Shown: positions 12,147 to 22,287 of the stretch, one piece after another
How positions within the stretch are numbered: position 1 is the first letter of the stretch
How the letters are laid out: each line of letters begins with the position of its first letter
Source: Symbiodinium natans
Taxonomy: Eukaryota > Sar > Dinophyceae > Suessiales > Symbiodiniaceae
Reading direction: 5' to 3'
Assembly (NCBI GenBank): GCA_905221605.1
Contig: CAJNDS010000208.1
Coordinates: 1-64,000 of the forward strand
DNA length: 64,000 nt
Position numbers and translations under genes: made by a program
The notes under the pieces: model-generated
The model's database searches: none
Seen by the model: the letters and a program-made list of their open reading frames with translations, nothing else
Told to the model about the DNA's origin: nothing

Positions 12147-12969
12147 GTTTATGGGTTGCAGGGGGCTTAGGGTTTGGGGTTAGGGTTTTGGGGGTGTTAG
12201 GGGTTTGTGGTTTAGGGTTTAGGATTGGGTTTAGGGGTTTAGGGTTTGGGGGTGTTAGGGGTTTGTGGTTTAGGGTTTAGGGTTTATATGGGGTTTAGGG
12301 TTGGGGTTTAAGGGCGAGCCTTGCAGCTGCTTAAAGGGTTTGGGGCTGTTGGGGGTTTAAGGTTTAAGGCTTAGGGTTTGAGGGGTTTGGGGTTCAGGGG
12401 TCTAGGGGTTTAGGGATTTAAGGGGCCAAGGGGTTCAGAGGTTTAGGGTTTCGGGTTGAGGGGTTCGGGTTTCGGGGGTTCGCGTCTGGTTTAAGGTTTG
12501 CGAGGTTAGGGTCTAAGGTCTGTGGTTTTGCGGTTTAGGGGTTTGGGGGGTAGAATTTCGGGTTTGGGGTCGCAGGGTCTCGGGGTCCGCAAAGATACCC
12601 ACAGGGGTTAGGGTTTCGGGTTTGGGGTTTGGCGGGTTTAGGGTTTGGGACTTGGGGTTTAAGGTCTGGGGTTTAGGGTTTCAGGGTGCGAGGTTTAGGT
12701 TTTAGGGTTTGGGTTTTTCGGCTTGGGCTTGGGGTGTCGGGTTTAGGGTTTTGGCTCTAGGGTGTCGGATTGGGGTTTAGGGTTTAGGATTTGGGGTTTA
12801 GGGCTTGAGTTTAGAGTTTAGGTTGTTTTTTTGTTTTTTTTTTTTTTTTCTTGGGGGGGGGTTTGGGTTTGGGGTTCAGGGCTTGGGGTTTCAGGGTTTC
12901 AGGGTTCAGGGTTTGGGGTTTAGTGTTTAGGGTTTGGGGTTCAGGGTGTTGGGGTTTAGGGTTTTGGGT

Positions 12970-13082
12970 GTGTTTGCACAGGCAAAGTCAGGGCCGCACA
13001 AATTCACCAGCAGAGCCTTGTTGGACTCGTCTTTGAGCCAAAGTTTGATCCAGTTCAGCTTGGTTTTGGTCTCCTCCTCCTG
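12970..13082 (-). CDS. Putative exon, unknown protein
   Basis: A frame of about 38 codons, QEEETKTKLNWIKLWLKDES..., has codon use with G/C in most third positions. It directly follows 13118-13301 on the minus strand across a short CCCTAAA-rich intron, so the two are probably exons of one gene. No family recognised. Confidence 0.5.
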
Positions 13083-13117
13083 GAAACCCTAAACCCTAAA
13101 CTAAACCCCAAACCCCA

Positions 13118-13301
13118 CGAACACCATGAGGTGCGCACGCGTGGTGTTGGGGCAATGGCCCAAGAGTTCTGCTAGATTGGAGCTTGCCACCAACCATCTG
13201 TCCTTCACCCTAAACCCAAAACCCTGAAGACGCCCCACCTTAGGAGAACACCAGCCTTCATGTTGTTTGGTGACCTGCCCAAACACAAAGGATTTCGAAA
13301 C
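13118..13301 (-). CDS. Putative exon with in-frame telomere-like insert
   Basis: One open frame of about 60 codons starts after CTCAAG|GTTTCG, exactly at the end of an element related to introner family A. It reads VSKSFVFGQVTKQHEGWCSP, then VGRLQGFGFR, then VKDRWLVASSNLAELLGHCP. The middle decapeptide is encoded by GGTTTTGGGTTTAGG-like sequence. It is either a 30-nt in-frame telomere-type insertion or a very short intron (AAG|GTGGGG...TTTAGG). Confidence 0.5.
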
Positions 13302-13304
13302 CTT

Positions 13305-13490
13305 GAGGGTAGAGTCCTAGAAGAGTAGGAAGAAAAAGGGTGCCTTTTTTGGTTTAAAGGGGCTTATAAGGGAACCAAAACCCTAAAACAAGCGAATAAG
13401 GGCCTACTCTGGGTCCTAGAAGAGGATGCACTAGCGAACCACTGAATAGCCTCCTGAACCCTAAGCCCTAAAAACCGTTCAAAAGGCCCC
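13305..13490 (-). mobile_element. Introner-like family A2 element plus adjacent exon end
   Basis: The element (about 13305-13440) has CTCTTCTAGGAC at both ends as a direct repeat and the family interior GGGTGCC...TTTAAAGGGGCTTATAAGGGAACC. The minus-strand frame VQEAIQWFASASSS (13432-13490) ends at its left side and the exon 13118-13301 starts at its right side, so it behaves as an intron. Related copies: about 13860-13990, 21470-21600, 27045-27155, 28235-28320, 29960-30070, 49350-49450 and 61270-61335. Confidence 0.5.
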
Positions 13491-14529
13491 CTATAAACCC
13501 TAAACCCTAAACCCTAAACCCCAAACCCTAAACCCCAAACCCTAAACCCTAAACCCTAAACACTGTTCATGGCTTCAGGCGCCGGGCGTGCCGGGCCCGA
13601 GCACCGTCTCGAGAAGAGCCTGGGGTAGCTTTAGGGCTTCGGGATTCCGAGCCCTAAACCCTAAACCCTAAACCCTAAACCCTAAACCCTAAACCCTAGA
13701 CTAATCATTCCAAGGGGTGGGAGATGATAGGGTTTGCGGTGGAGTTTCCCCTCTGATGTTTTGCCTGGGCGTTGGTGTGCTTGGAGCCTCTGGGGTTCCC
13801 CCAACTAGGGCAACTACGGTTTAGGGTTTAGGGTTTAGGGTTTAGGGTTTAGGGTTTAGGCCTAGGCCCAAAAGTAATATAGGGAAAATCAAAGGGGTGC
13901 CCCTTGTTGGTTTCAAGGGGCTCATCAGGGAACCTCAACCCTGAAACAAGGGAATCAGGGCCGACTCGGAGTTCTCTCGAAATTGTGGGCTTCCGGGGGT
14001 CTCAAGGCTTCGGGGGGGGGGGGGGGGGGGTTAGGGGGTTTGGGGCTCAGGGTTTAGGGCTAAGAAGGTTTAAGGGGTTTAGGGTTTAGGGTTTAGGGTT
14101 TAGGGTTTAGGGTTTAGGGTTTAGGGTTTAGGGTTTGGAGGACTTAGGGTTGAGGGTTTATTAAGGGCTAGGGGTATAAGGAGGGACACCCTCAAGGGAC
14201 CTTTGGTCGAATTCCCCTGTATAACCCCTGCAATATACCTTCTAGGGTCCCTGTTTACCGAAGTAGCCTCTAAACAACCCTAAAGAACCCCTAAGGTCCC
14301 TTTTTTTGGGTCTCTCCTTCAGTGCCTTGAGTTTAGGGTGCGGGGAGGGCTGAGGGTTAGGGTTTGAGGGTTAGGTTAGGGTTTTAAAATTGGGTCGAAG
14401 CTCGACTCAGCCCCCGCTGAATACTACGGCTTTTTTAGAGTCTGGCATAGGGTTTACAGGGCTCGTATGGGGTTCTTAGGACTAAGGTTTGTAGGGTTTA
14501 TAGGCACTACATAGGGCTTATGGCTTATA

Positions 14530-14892
14530 GCTCGACGTCCAGTCCTCCCAAGGGGATACATTGCAAGAGTTGGCCATCACTAGCTTGCCACCCGCCCCAA
14601 ACTCGATCAAGTGCTTGTGCAGATCGGGTGGCTCTCCAAGCAGAGCTGCACGAACCACTCCCGCCAACGTTGCGAAGGGGCTTGTCTAAGGCGGGTGAGC
14701 ATAGGCAGCAAGTCTGCCCACCTTTGGGTGAAAGCGATTGAGTTGCAATGGCATCATCGGCAGGTTGCGCAAGACCCAGCCAGGCAAGTTGTCGCTGATG
14801 TACTTGAGGCCGGAAATGTTCAGTTCCTGAGGGAAGAGCACGCTCATGCGCTCTTCGGGCGAACCCGCGAAACCTGCCCAGATGACTTGAAG
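14530..14892 (-). pseudogene. Long coding-like frame broken by one stop
   Basis: A frame of about 120 codons begins AGFAGSPEERMSVLFPQELN, continues ISGLKYISDNLPGWVLRNLP and later LLGEPPDLHKHLIEFG. One TAG interrupts it at 14688-14686. The stop is the last codon of a 36-nt stretch 14721-14686 that starts GTGGGC, ends TTAG and is a multiple of three. It is therefore either a pseudogene with a nonsense mutation or two exons around an extremely short GT-AG intron. Family not recognised. Confidence 0.5.
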
Positions 14893-15464
14893 CCAGGGTC
14901 AGGGCTTACGGTTTAGAGCCTCAACGGGGGGGGGGGGGGGTTCCCCCGACGTAAACCCCAAACCCAAACCTAAACCCAGCTAAAGGTTGCACGAGAGTTC
15001 CTAAGCTCAAGGTTTCGGGCTTACAAAGGGGTTTAGAGGGGTTGGGGGCTTAGGGTTTATAGGGTTTAGGGTTTAGGGTTTCGGGTTTAGGGTTTAGGGT
15101 TTCGGGTTTAGGGTTTAGAGTCTTCCTGGGGCTCCTGGGGGCCGTGCCCGTATTCGCTCAGCGGTGCGGCTCTGCGAGAAGCCGACGAAGACGTAAGAGC
15201 TAATCTGGCGTCCAGGTTTGGGGGGTTTAGGGTTCAGGGTTTAGGGTTTAGGGTTCGGACTCTAGGGTCTAGGGAGTTGAGGGAAAATGCTGGGTGTAAG
15301 GAGACCGCATCCTAGAGCCATGCCGTCCTAAAGCCAGCCTTACGAAAACCAAGGTTTATGGCTTACGGCTTGGGAGTTCGGTCTAGGGTCTAGGGTTTAG
15401 GGTACCTTTTCGTAAGTTAGGGCTCTACCCCCCCCCCCATTATGTTATTGCAGGGTTCTTAGGT

Positions 15465-15548
15465 GGACATAAGCATCCCGCAAGCAATGTTTCAGCCCGG
15501 CGGGCCATGCAGACGATGATCAGGGCCTCAGGTCCATTGGCTTCGAGG
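15465..15548 (-). CDS. Putative exon, unknown protein
   Basis: The frame SLEANGPEALIIVCMARRAE is open through the whole unique segment between arrays. Neighbouring weaker candidates on the same strand: 15120-15215 (RQISSYVFVGFSQSRTAERI) and 15645-15760. Confidence 0.35.
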
Positions 15549-16528
15549 GAGTTTTCAGGGGGGCAGGGACGGGGAGGGTGGGAAGGGGGAGTTAGGGTTT
15601 AGTAAGGGTTTGGGGTTAGGGTTTATAGATCTAGGCTTTATAATTAGGGCGGCAAGGACGTCGCCAGGGAAAGTTGGAGAATGGAGGTGGCGGTTTGAAT
15701 TGAACTGCACCCTAGGCGCGACACATCCCCGTCCGTCAGGGCTCCTTGAGGCCACCCTGGACCCTAAAACCCAAGCTCCCCGTCAGGGTGATTGGGGTGT
15801 ATAGGTTTTCAGCTCAGAGCGTTGTGAAAGTATCACAAGGGCCCAAATAACTTCCAACCCTACATAATCAATATGAAGCGTACGATCAAGTACTCAGATG
15901 CATCTTGGGTCTTCGGATTTTAGGGTCTTGGGCTGCTACTTAGGGTCCTGTGGTCTTAGGGTCTTAAGGTCTGAGGGCTATAATTTGGGTTGTAAGTACA
16001 GTTATAGCCCTAAACCGTAAACCCTATAAACCCATTATTACTATCTAATGCGTACCATGAACCTCCAAGTAGGCCCTGAAAAGCCCAGTCCTGGTGTGGT
16101 TGCCTCATCGAGGCCCAATAAAAAGGACCGGACCCCGGGTTTCTATGCGGTTTTGGGTTTAGGGTTTAGGGTTTAGGGTCTAGGGTTTAGGGTTCTGTGA
16201 GGCCTCTTTAGCGCATCTAGGGTCGAGGGTTGTTGGGGTTTAAAAGGGTTCAACCTTGGTCAAGGCTGAATCCACTTTGAAATGTTTAGAGGGTTAGGGT
16301 TTAGGGTTTAGGGTTTAGGGTTTAGGGTTTAGGGTTTAGGGTTTAGGGTTGAGGCTGTAGGGTTTAGGGTTTAGGGTATAGGGCTTAGGGGGCTGTCATG
16401 TATCTCAGCCGCCGGCCACTACAACACGCTTGGGGCTGAAGCGATGGCCTGTGGACCACCTGGGGCTTAATTAGGGTTTCTGCGCCTTAGGGCTTTAGGG
16501 TGTTGGGGTTTAGGGTTAGGGTTTAGGT

Positions 16529-16629
16529 TGGGATGTTCCCCCTTATACTAACAGTCCTTAGTGCGGATTATAGTACCCCCCCTATGAGAATCCCTATTTA
16601 GGACTGTTAGTATTCGGGGGAGCATCTCA
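16529..16629. mobile_element. Family C inverted-repeat element
   Basis: About 100 bp with inverted ends GGGATGTTCCCCCTTATACT and its near complement ending in GGGGGAGCATCTC; the inner arms are ACAGTCCTTA/GGACTGTTAG. Other copies: 31101-31200, 32968-33062, 36560-36692 (interrupted by poly-C) and a fragment at 8286-8330. No coding capacity; a MITE-like family. Confidence 0.8.
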
Positions 16630-16904
16630 AGGTTTAGGGTCTAGGACTTGGGGTTGGGGGGTTTAGTGCTCGGTGCTTTCAGATTAGGGCCTAGGGCCTT
16701 AGGGTTTTGTGCATCCAGGGTCATCCTGCTTTTGCCTAAGGAACGACAATCTACAAGCGCACCTGGCCAAGAGTATCGGATTTAACAAAGGCGGGTGCTC
16801 GGTTCCGGCACGAACCTTTGCCCCACATGGCTGCCGCTCTACATCTTCATCTCGATACCTGAGAGTCTTCCTTCTCGTACGCAAATACATACGGCGATGG
16901 GGTC

Positions 16905-16985
16905 CATTTAAGGGTCCTTAATAATCATAGGGCGGCTCCTCTTATTTAGGGCACCCCAAAAGGGACCATACTTTTGTGAACTCAC
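16905..16985. mobile_element. Family F inverted-repeat element
   Basis: GGTCC(A/C)TTTAAGGG on the left and CCCCAAAAGGGACC on the right are inverted repeats around a short AT-rich core (AATAATCATAGGGC). Copies occur at 17640-17725 and 62728-62804; the last has perfect AAATGATGGTCCC ends. Confidence 0.6.
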
Positions 16986-17279
16986 CATATGTCCTTCCGG
17001 GCTTGGGGCCGGGTTTAGGGTGTGGGGTTATGGTTTAGGCTGCGCCATCCGTTGTGAAAGTCTCGAAGACACACGCACGCGCAACAAACCTTGCCAAGCC
17101 CTAAACAACACAATGCTAAGCCCATAGACTCTGATTATGCTACTTAAACCCTAAACCCCTCAACCCCTAAACCCCTGAACCCCTGAACCCCTAAACCCCT
17201 AAACCCCTGAACCCCTGAACCCCTGAACCCCTAAACCTACACCCCTACCTAACCCCTACACCCTCAACCCCGAACACGG

Positions 17280-17362
17280 GAGGCCGGCCAATTCTTCGGG
17301 TCGGCGCAGGGACAACGGGCCTGTGCTGCGGCTCACGGAAACAAAGCTACACAAAGACTTCA
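17280..17362 (-). CDS. Putative exon, unknown protein
   Basis: The frame LKSLCSFVSVSRSTGPLSLR...RPEELAGL is open across the segment. No family recognised. Confidence 0.35.
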
Positions 17363-17811
17363 AGGTTAAACCATAAACTTTAACTACTCTTTGCTGAAGA
17401 ACCGCCCCAAAACAAACACATAAAAGAAACTATTCTTCCTGATCATGGGTAAAAGAGGGAATATTGGGCTCTGAAGCACATAGTAGTTAAACACTACATG
17501 GGTTTAGGGTTTAGGGTTTAGGGCGTGGGGCTTAAGTCTTATGCTCTTAAGGACCATTTGAGCGCTCTATCACTTGCGGAGAGGGGGCTTTTTTCTCGAA
17601 ACTGCCCAGTTTTGGTTGCAGGTCTATATGGCGATTTCTCTAAATTAGGGTCCCTTTTGGGGTCACTATTATAAGACGGCACCTCTCATTTGGGGCATCG
17701 AAAAAAGGACCACAACTTCGAGAACCCTAAACCCTAAACCCTAAACCCTAAACCCTAACCCCTAACCCCTAAACCCTAAACCCTAAACCCTAAACCCTTA
17801 ACCCTGCTGAC

Positions 17812-17868
17812 CATCTGCAGTGTGGACAGGAGTTGAAGGGCTTCTCGGCAAGCACCCTGACTACTTGC
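17812..17868 (-). CDS. Putative exon with CPHC motif
   Basis: The frame VVRVLAEKPFNSCPHCRWSA contains a CxxC pair that could belong to a zinc-binding site, but one pair proves nothing. It starts directly after a family B element (17862-18053), whose CAAGTAG end could be the acceptor. Confidence 0.35.
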
Positions 17869-18319
17869 TCATGGTACTTACTAACCAGTTATACCTGTAC
17901 TTATAACCCACTTTATAAGCCCCAAAAAGGTGCCCTAAGATGGTTATAAGCACAGCTATCAGTACAGTTATAAGTAGAGTTATAAATACAGTTTTAAGTA
18001 CAGTACTAGGTACAGTTACAATTGGTTCATGAGTACCATGAACATCCAAGTAGGAAGCTCCCAAATGCAGCAGGCAACTAGCCCTGAACCAAAAACGCCC
18101 TTAAAGACCTGACCCCTAGGCCCTATTTTAACAAAGAAAGAAAAACACTAAAGCCCTTAGCCCCCCCCCCCAAACCCTAACCAGAAAAACACTAAAGCCC
18201 TTAGCCCCCCCCCCCCCCCCCCCCCCCCAAACCCTAACCCCTAAACCCTAAACCCTAAACAACAAGCCTAAACCCTAAACCCTAAACCCTAACCCTAATT
18301 CCTAAACCCTAAGGACCCA

Positions 18320-18396
18320 AAGACTCAAACTTGGGCTCGGTAGGGCCTTGCGACTCCGGCCTGCGGCCCAGGGACGCCAAGGCGTTTGCTTCGGGG
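18320..18396 (-). CDS. Putative exon, unknown protein
   Basis: The frame DPEANALASLGRRPESQGPT... is open between a CCCTAAA array and a TTTAGGG array. Confidence 0.35.
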
Positions 18397-19230
18397 TCTT
18401 AGGGGTTTAGGGTTTGGGGGGTTTAGGGTTTAGGGTTTAGGGTTTAGGGTTTAGGGTTTAGGGTTAGGGTAGGGTTTAGGGTTTAGGGGGTTAGGGTTTA
18501 GGGTTTAGGGTTTGGGGGGGGTCCAGGGTTGAAGGTTAGGGGTTTGGGGTTTTAGGGTTTAAGGGGTTTAGTGTTGGGGGTTGAGGGCAAGGGTTGAGGG
18601 GGTTTGGGGTTTTGGGTCTAGTGTTTAGGGTCTAGGAGGTTTGGGGCTTGGGGGTTTGGGGTTTAGGGTTCAGGGTGTTTAGGGTTTAGGGTGAAGGGTT
18701 TTAATTTACGGTCTAGGGGGTTTAGGCTCTAGGGGGTTTGGGGCTGGGGGGGGGGGCGTAGGGTTTAGGGGGTTTAGGGCTAGGGTTTAAAGGTTTTGGC
18801 CTTTGAGGGGTCCAGGGTTCTGGGGTTCACGTTTTCAGGCTTATGCGGTTTGAGGGGCTGAGAGGTTGAGGGGGGTTTGTTGGGAGGCCAGTGGGATGCA
18901 GCGGTGAGGTTTGAGGGCGTTTAGGGGTTCTTGCGGTTTGGTGATCATAGGGGCTTTATCATAGTGCTTCGGGGTACTAGGACTTCTAGGGTAGGTAGGT
19001 TTACCGGTTTAAGGTCTACGGGGTTTTGGGGTTTATGGGCTCAGGATCTGCTTGTTCGTAGACTCTGGGGGGGGGGGGGGGGGCTTGGAAGAGTGTAGAA
19101 GTGTATGGGCCCCCAGCCCATATGGGCTCAGGGTTGGGGTTTAAGCCCTTAGCAGGTTTAGGGTTTAGGGTTTAGGGTTTAGGGTTTAGGGTTTAGGGTT
19201 TAGGGTTTAGGCTTTAAGGACCCCGCGGGC

Positions 19231-19338
19231 TCAGGAATGCTTCTTCTTGCCCTGCCTGATCGACGGCTCGACGCCGATGACGCGCTTCGAGGCATCGAAA
19301 AGAATATTCGCGGACCTGGAGTGCATGTACTTGTGTAC
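19231..19338 (-). CDS. Putative terminal exon, unknown protein
   Basis: The frame VHKYMHSRSANILFDASKRV continues to a basic C-terminus GKKKHS and a TGA stop. The acceptor is GATAAG|GTACAC. The opposite strand also has an open frame here, but its codon use is poorer. It may close the gene whose earlier exons lie at 22,012-19,510. Confidence 0.45.
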   Translation of the reverse strand, partial: VHKYMHSRSANILFDASKRVIGVEPSIRQGKKKHS

Positions 19339-19509
19339 CTTATCGCACCCAGCTCCTACACCCGCAGCCCCAAATCATACTTTAGTGTAGATGCTTGATA
19401 TATGGGCTCGGAATAAGGGTAGAAGTTACGGTAGAAGGGTATAAGGGTAAAAGGGTATAGGGGTATACGGGTATAAGGCTTAAGGGTTAAGGGTTTAGGT
19501 ACGAGGGTT

Positions 19510-19612
19510 GTCACAAACTGAATTTATTTGGCGTGCACTTTCAATTGTGGAGTTGCCACGCCCCTGCATACAAAGAGGCCCTTCAAGCATTAAAGCGGAA
19601 CGCCCAAACGCA
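19510..19612 (-). CDS. Putative exon, unknown protein
   Basis: The open frame SAFGRSALMLEGPLCMQGRG... covers the segment. The next candidate upstream is 19680-19757 (ASGLAPKFVPCTHYILGVPT). Confidence 0.4.
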
Positions 19613-19825
19613 GAGGGTTGGTCTAGGGCTTAGGGGTTTTAGGGTGTAGGGCTTTGCTGGGTTTCGGGCTTGGGGTTCCCAGAAAGGCAAAGGTGGGAAC
19701 CCCAAGAATGTAGTGGGTGCACGGCACGAATTTCGGTGCTAGGCCGCTTGCTTTGCTACGATGAGCCTAGAAGCTTTGTGGGGTTGCCTGTTTGACACTC
19801 CAGACCCTCAACCTGGCCCAAACCC

Positions 19826-19911
19826 TAAACTCCCTAAACTCCCTAAACTCCCTAAACTCCCTAAACTCCCTAAACTCCCTAAACTCCCTAAACTCCCTAA
19901 ACTCCCTAAAC
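19826..19911. repeat. Nine-bp telomere variant array (CCCTAAACT)n
   Basis: About nine units of CCCTAAACT in tandem. The 9-bp period, unlike the normal 7 bp, keeps all reading frames open; on the minus strand it reads as (Ser-Leu-Gly)n in frame with the exon candidate 19918-20035. Confidence 0.85.
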
Positions 19912-19917
19912 CCGAAA

Positions 19918-20035
19918 CCCCGAACCAATCCCGAAGGAAGCCATGCTCAGGACGACGCTTGAAGAAAGGCAGGCCCAGCACGACCGCCTCTACCTTGTAC
20001 CCCTGAGCTGGTTTGGGTGGTGGGGTGCTTTTCAA
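19918..20035 (-). CDS. Putative exon, unknown protein
   Basis: The frame KSTPPPKPAQGYKVEAVVLG continues LPFFKRRPEHGFLRDWFG and then enters the Ser-Leu-Gly repeat without a stop. No family recognised. Confidence 0.45.
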
Positions 20036-20502
20036 GGATCCCTAAGGTAGTATCAGGGCCATATTAGGAGTATACTAGCACGGCTTAAGGTTTAGGGTTT
20101 AGGGTTTAGGGTTTAGGGTTTAGGGTTTAGGGTTTAGGGTTTAGGGATTCCCTTGGATGATCTTTAAAAGGCAGGGTCCCATGACTCTTGACATCGGCTT
20201 CGGGTTGTGAGAAGCTCACGGGGATTGGGGCCTAGGGGACCCTAAACCCTAAACCCTAAACCCTAAACCCTAAACCCTAAACCCTAAACCGGGGGCTTAA
20301 GGGGGCCTATACTGCACCATGTGCGCATCGGTTTAGGGTTTAGGGCATGGTTGAAGGCTCTTTTGAGTTGAGGCCCTGAACTCTAAACCCTAAACCCTAA
20401 ACCCTAAAATCCTAAACCCTAAAAACCTTAAATCCTAAAATCCTAAACCCTAAACCCTAAACCCTAAACCCTAAACCCCAAACCCCAAACCCCATTCCTT
20501 AA

Positions 20503-20577
20503 CAGGATTTTGGAGGCTGGGCGCCTCCATGCCGACTTGGTGGCGCCTCAAGGCTCACGAGGAGCTTGGCAGGTCTA
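20503..20577 (-). CDS. Putative exon, unknown protein
   Basis: The frame PAKLLVSLEAPPSRHGGAQP... is open between arrays and ends at TAA. Neighbouring candidates: 20160-20235 (GPNPRELLTTRSRCQES), 20675-20736 (LELDPSFKAFTSRYVRGEV), 20898-20946 (LDVGPFENVKSAGAFAG, donor GCAG|GT) and 20990-21057 (GNTKASVSSLLSWYKKSKV). Confidence 0.35.
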
Positions 20578-21269
20578 GGGTTTGGGGGGTTTAGGGTTTA
20601 GGGTTTAGGGTTTAGGGTTTAGGGTTTAGGGTTAAGGCTTTAGGGGTTGAGGTTTTAGGATTTTTGGGGGGTTTAGGACTTCGCCTCTTACGTACCTACT
20701 AGTGAATGCCTTAAAGGACGGATCAAGTTCAAGGTTTCAAGGTTGAGGCTTTAGGGCTTAGGGGTCATAAGTAGAGTTCTAAGTCTTAGGGTTTATGGGC
20801 TTTGTTGGCTCTAGGGTTTGGGGTTCAGGATACCATATGGAACCCAACCCCCTCTTGGTTTCTGTAGGTTCTTGCTTGAGCATATTCTTCGGGAACCTGC
20901 AAATGCACCAGCGGACTTGACATTCTCAAAAGGCCCAACGTCCAATGGGTTTAGGGTTTAGGGTTTAGGGTTTAGGGTTTATAGGGTTATAGGGTTTAGG
21001 ATGACTTTAGACTTCTTGTACCAAGACAGCAAACTTGAAACTGAAGCCTTGGTGTTGCCTTGGGTCTTAAGCCCTTTAAGACCCAAGTTGTCCTGTTACC
21101 TCTTGGCTTCTATGTGGGTTGTTCTCCAAAAAAGCGTTGGGGATCCTTTTTTAAAGGGTGCCGCCTTTTTTTTGTGGAACCCTGATTTAGGAAACCAGCC
21201 ATGTCTCGAGGAAAAGGGGTTTAGGGTTTGGGATTTGGGGTTTAGGGTTTAGGGCTTAGGGTTTGGGAT

Positions 21270-21372
21270 TGAGGCACCGCCAGTCGGCCGAGCTCCCAGC
21301 TCACCACCATTGACGATGGCCACCTTGCACCAGTCTGCCTTCTCTTTGCTACGCGACACCTGGAGCGAGGGT
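21270..21372 (-). CDS. Putative exon after a telomere-repeat intron
   Basis: The frame VSRSKEKADWCKVAIVNGGE... starts after CTCCAG|GTGTCG. A tiny upstream exon AASPQ at about 21421-21435 ends CCCCAG|GTGTGG. The intron between them is a telomere-like array flanked by near-identical copies of CCAGGTGTSGCGTAGCAAA. Confidence 0.45.
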
Positions 21373-21589
21373 TTAGAGTTTAGGGTTTAGGGTTTAGGGT
21401 TTCGGGCTTAGGGTTTGCTACGCCACACCTGGGGTGAGGCTGCCTAGCCCAGACCCGGGATTAAAAAGGGTTTAGGGTTTGCTGTAGGGTTTCTTTTTGG
21501 CCTAAAGGGTTTATAAGGGAACCTAACCCCCCCCCTCCCCCCAAGAAAAAAATAAAAATAACAGGGAATAAGGGTGGTAGTGAGTGGGC

Positions 21590-22012
21590 ATCCCAGCTGC
21601 ATATTGCGAAACAAACTTACCCAAAATAGTAGAGACGCAGGGAGGTTTAGAACCTCGAGAGGTTTTAAGGCCCTGGGAAAGTGGAACTGAGGAGTTCGGG
21701 ACCCTAAGCCCTAAACCCTAAACCCTAAACCCTAAACCCTAAACCTTTGCTCGGACGACCGGCGGACGCAAGTAGTTGTTGAGTATGGCTTCTGAGTAGG
21801 AGAATCCCAAGGAAAGGGTCCCTTTGGGGCACGTACAACTCTACTCAACACCTACTCCAAGCATGCATATCAAAAAGCCCCAGCGATGGGATCCTATCTA
21901 CCCTAAACCCTAAACCCTAAACCCTAAACCCTAAACCCTAAACCCTGAATCCTAAACCCTAAACCCAGAATCCTAACCCTAGCTTTCCGATGGGATCCCG
22001 CCCACCTCCAGG
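21590..22012 (-). CDS. Three putative short exons, unknown protein
   Basis: On the minus strand, in order: 22012-21965 (LTAKNLDLEVGGIPSE), 21812-21745 (LGFSYSEAILNNYLRPPVVR) and 21660-21590 (RGSKPPCVSTILGKFVSQYA). Telomere arrays and a family A element (21470-21600) separate them. They follow Ubl-FNIP gene 2, so they may open a new gene running towards 19,231. Confidence 0.35.
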
Positions 22013-22287
22013 TCTAGATTCTTGGCCGTTAGGCTCAGGGTTGGGGGCTCCCAGGGTTTAGGGTTTAGGGTTTAGGGTTTAGGACTGGGGTTTCAGACAG
22101 TTTCAGATAGGGTTTATGGTTTGGGGCTTAGGTTTTAGGACAAAGGGTTTAGGGTCTAGGGGTTTGGAGTGTAGGGGCTGGGACTTTAGGGCCCAAATAG
22201 TTGGTATAGGGTAGGGTTGACGATTAAGGTGTAGGGTGTGGGGTCTATAAGGCCCTTGAAAAGGAAGTCTTCGGATTGGTTTTGACT

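Noticed and set aside
16699-16921. Coding frame in 16,700-16,900
   Set aside because: Both strands are open for about 60 codons (plus: CFCLRNDNLQAHLAKSIGF; minus: YRDEDVERQPCGAKVRAGTE). I could not choose, and no splice signals support either.
19228-19345. Plus-strand exon reading FFLPCLIDGSTPMTRFEASK
   Set aside because: The minus strand gives an equally long frame with an acceptor, better codon bias and a stop after a basic tail, in line with neighbouring genes. Not fully excluded.
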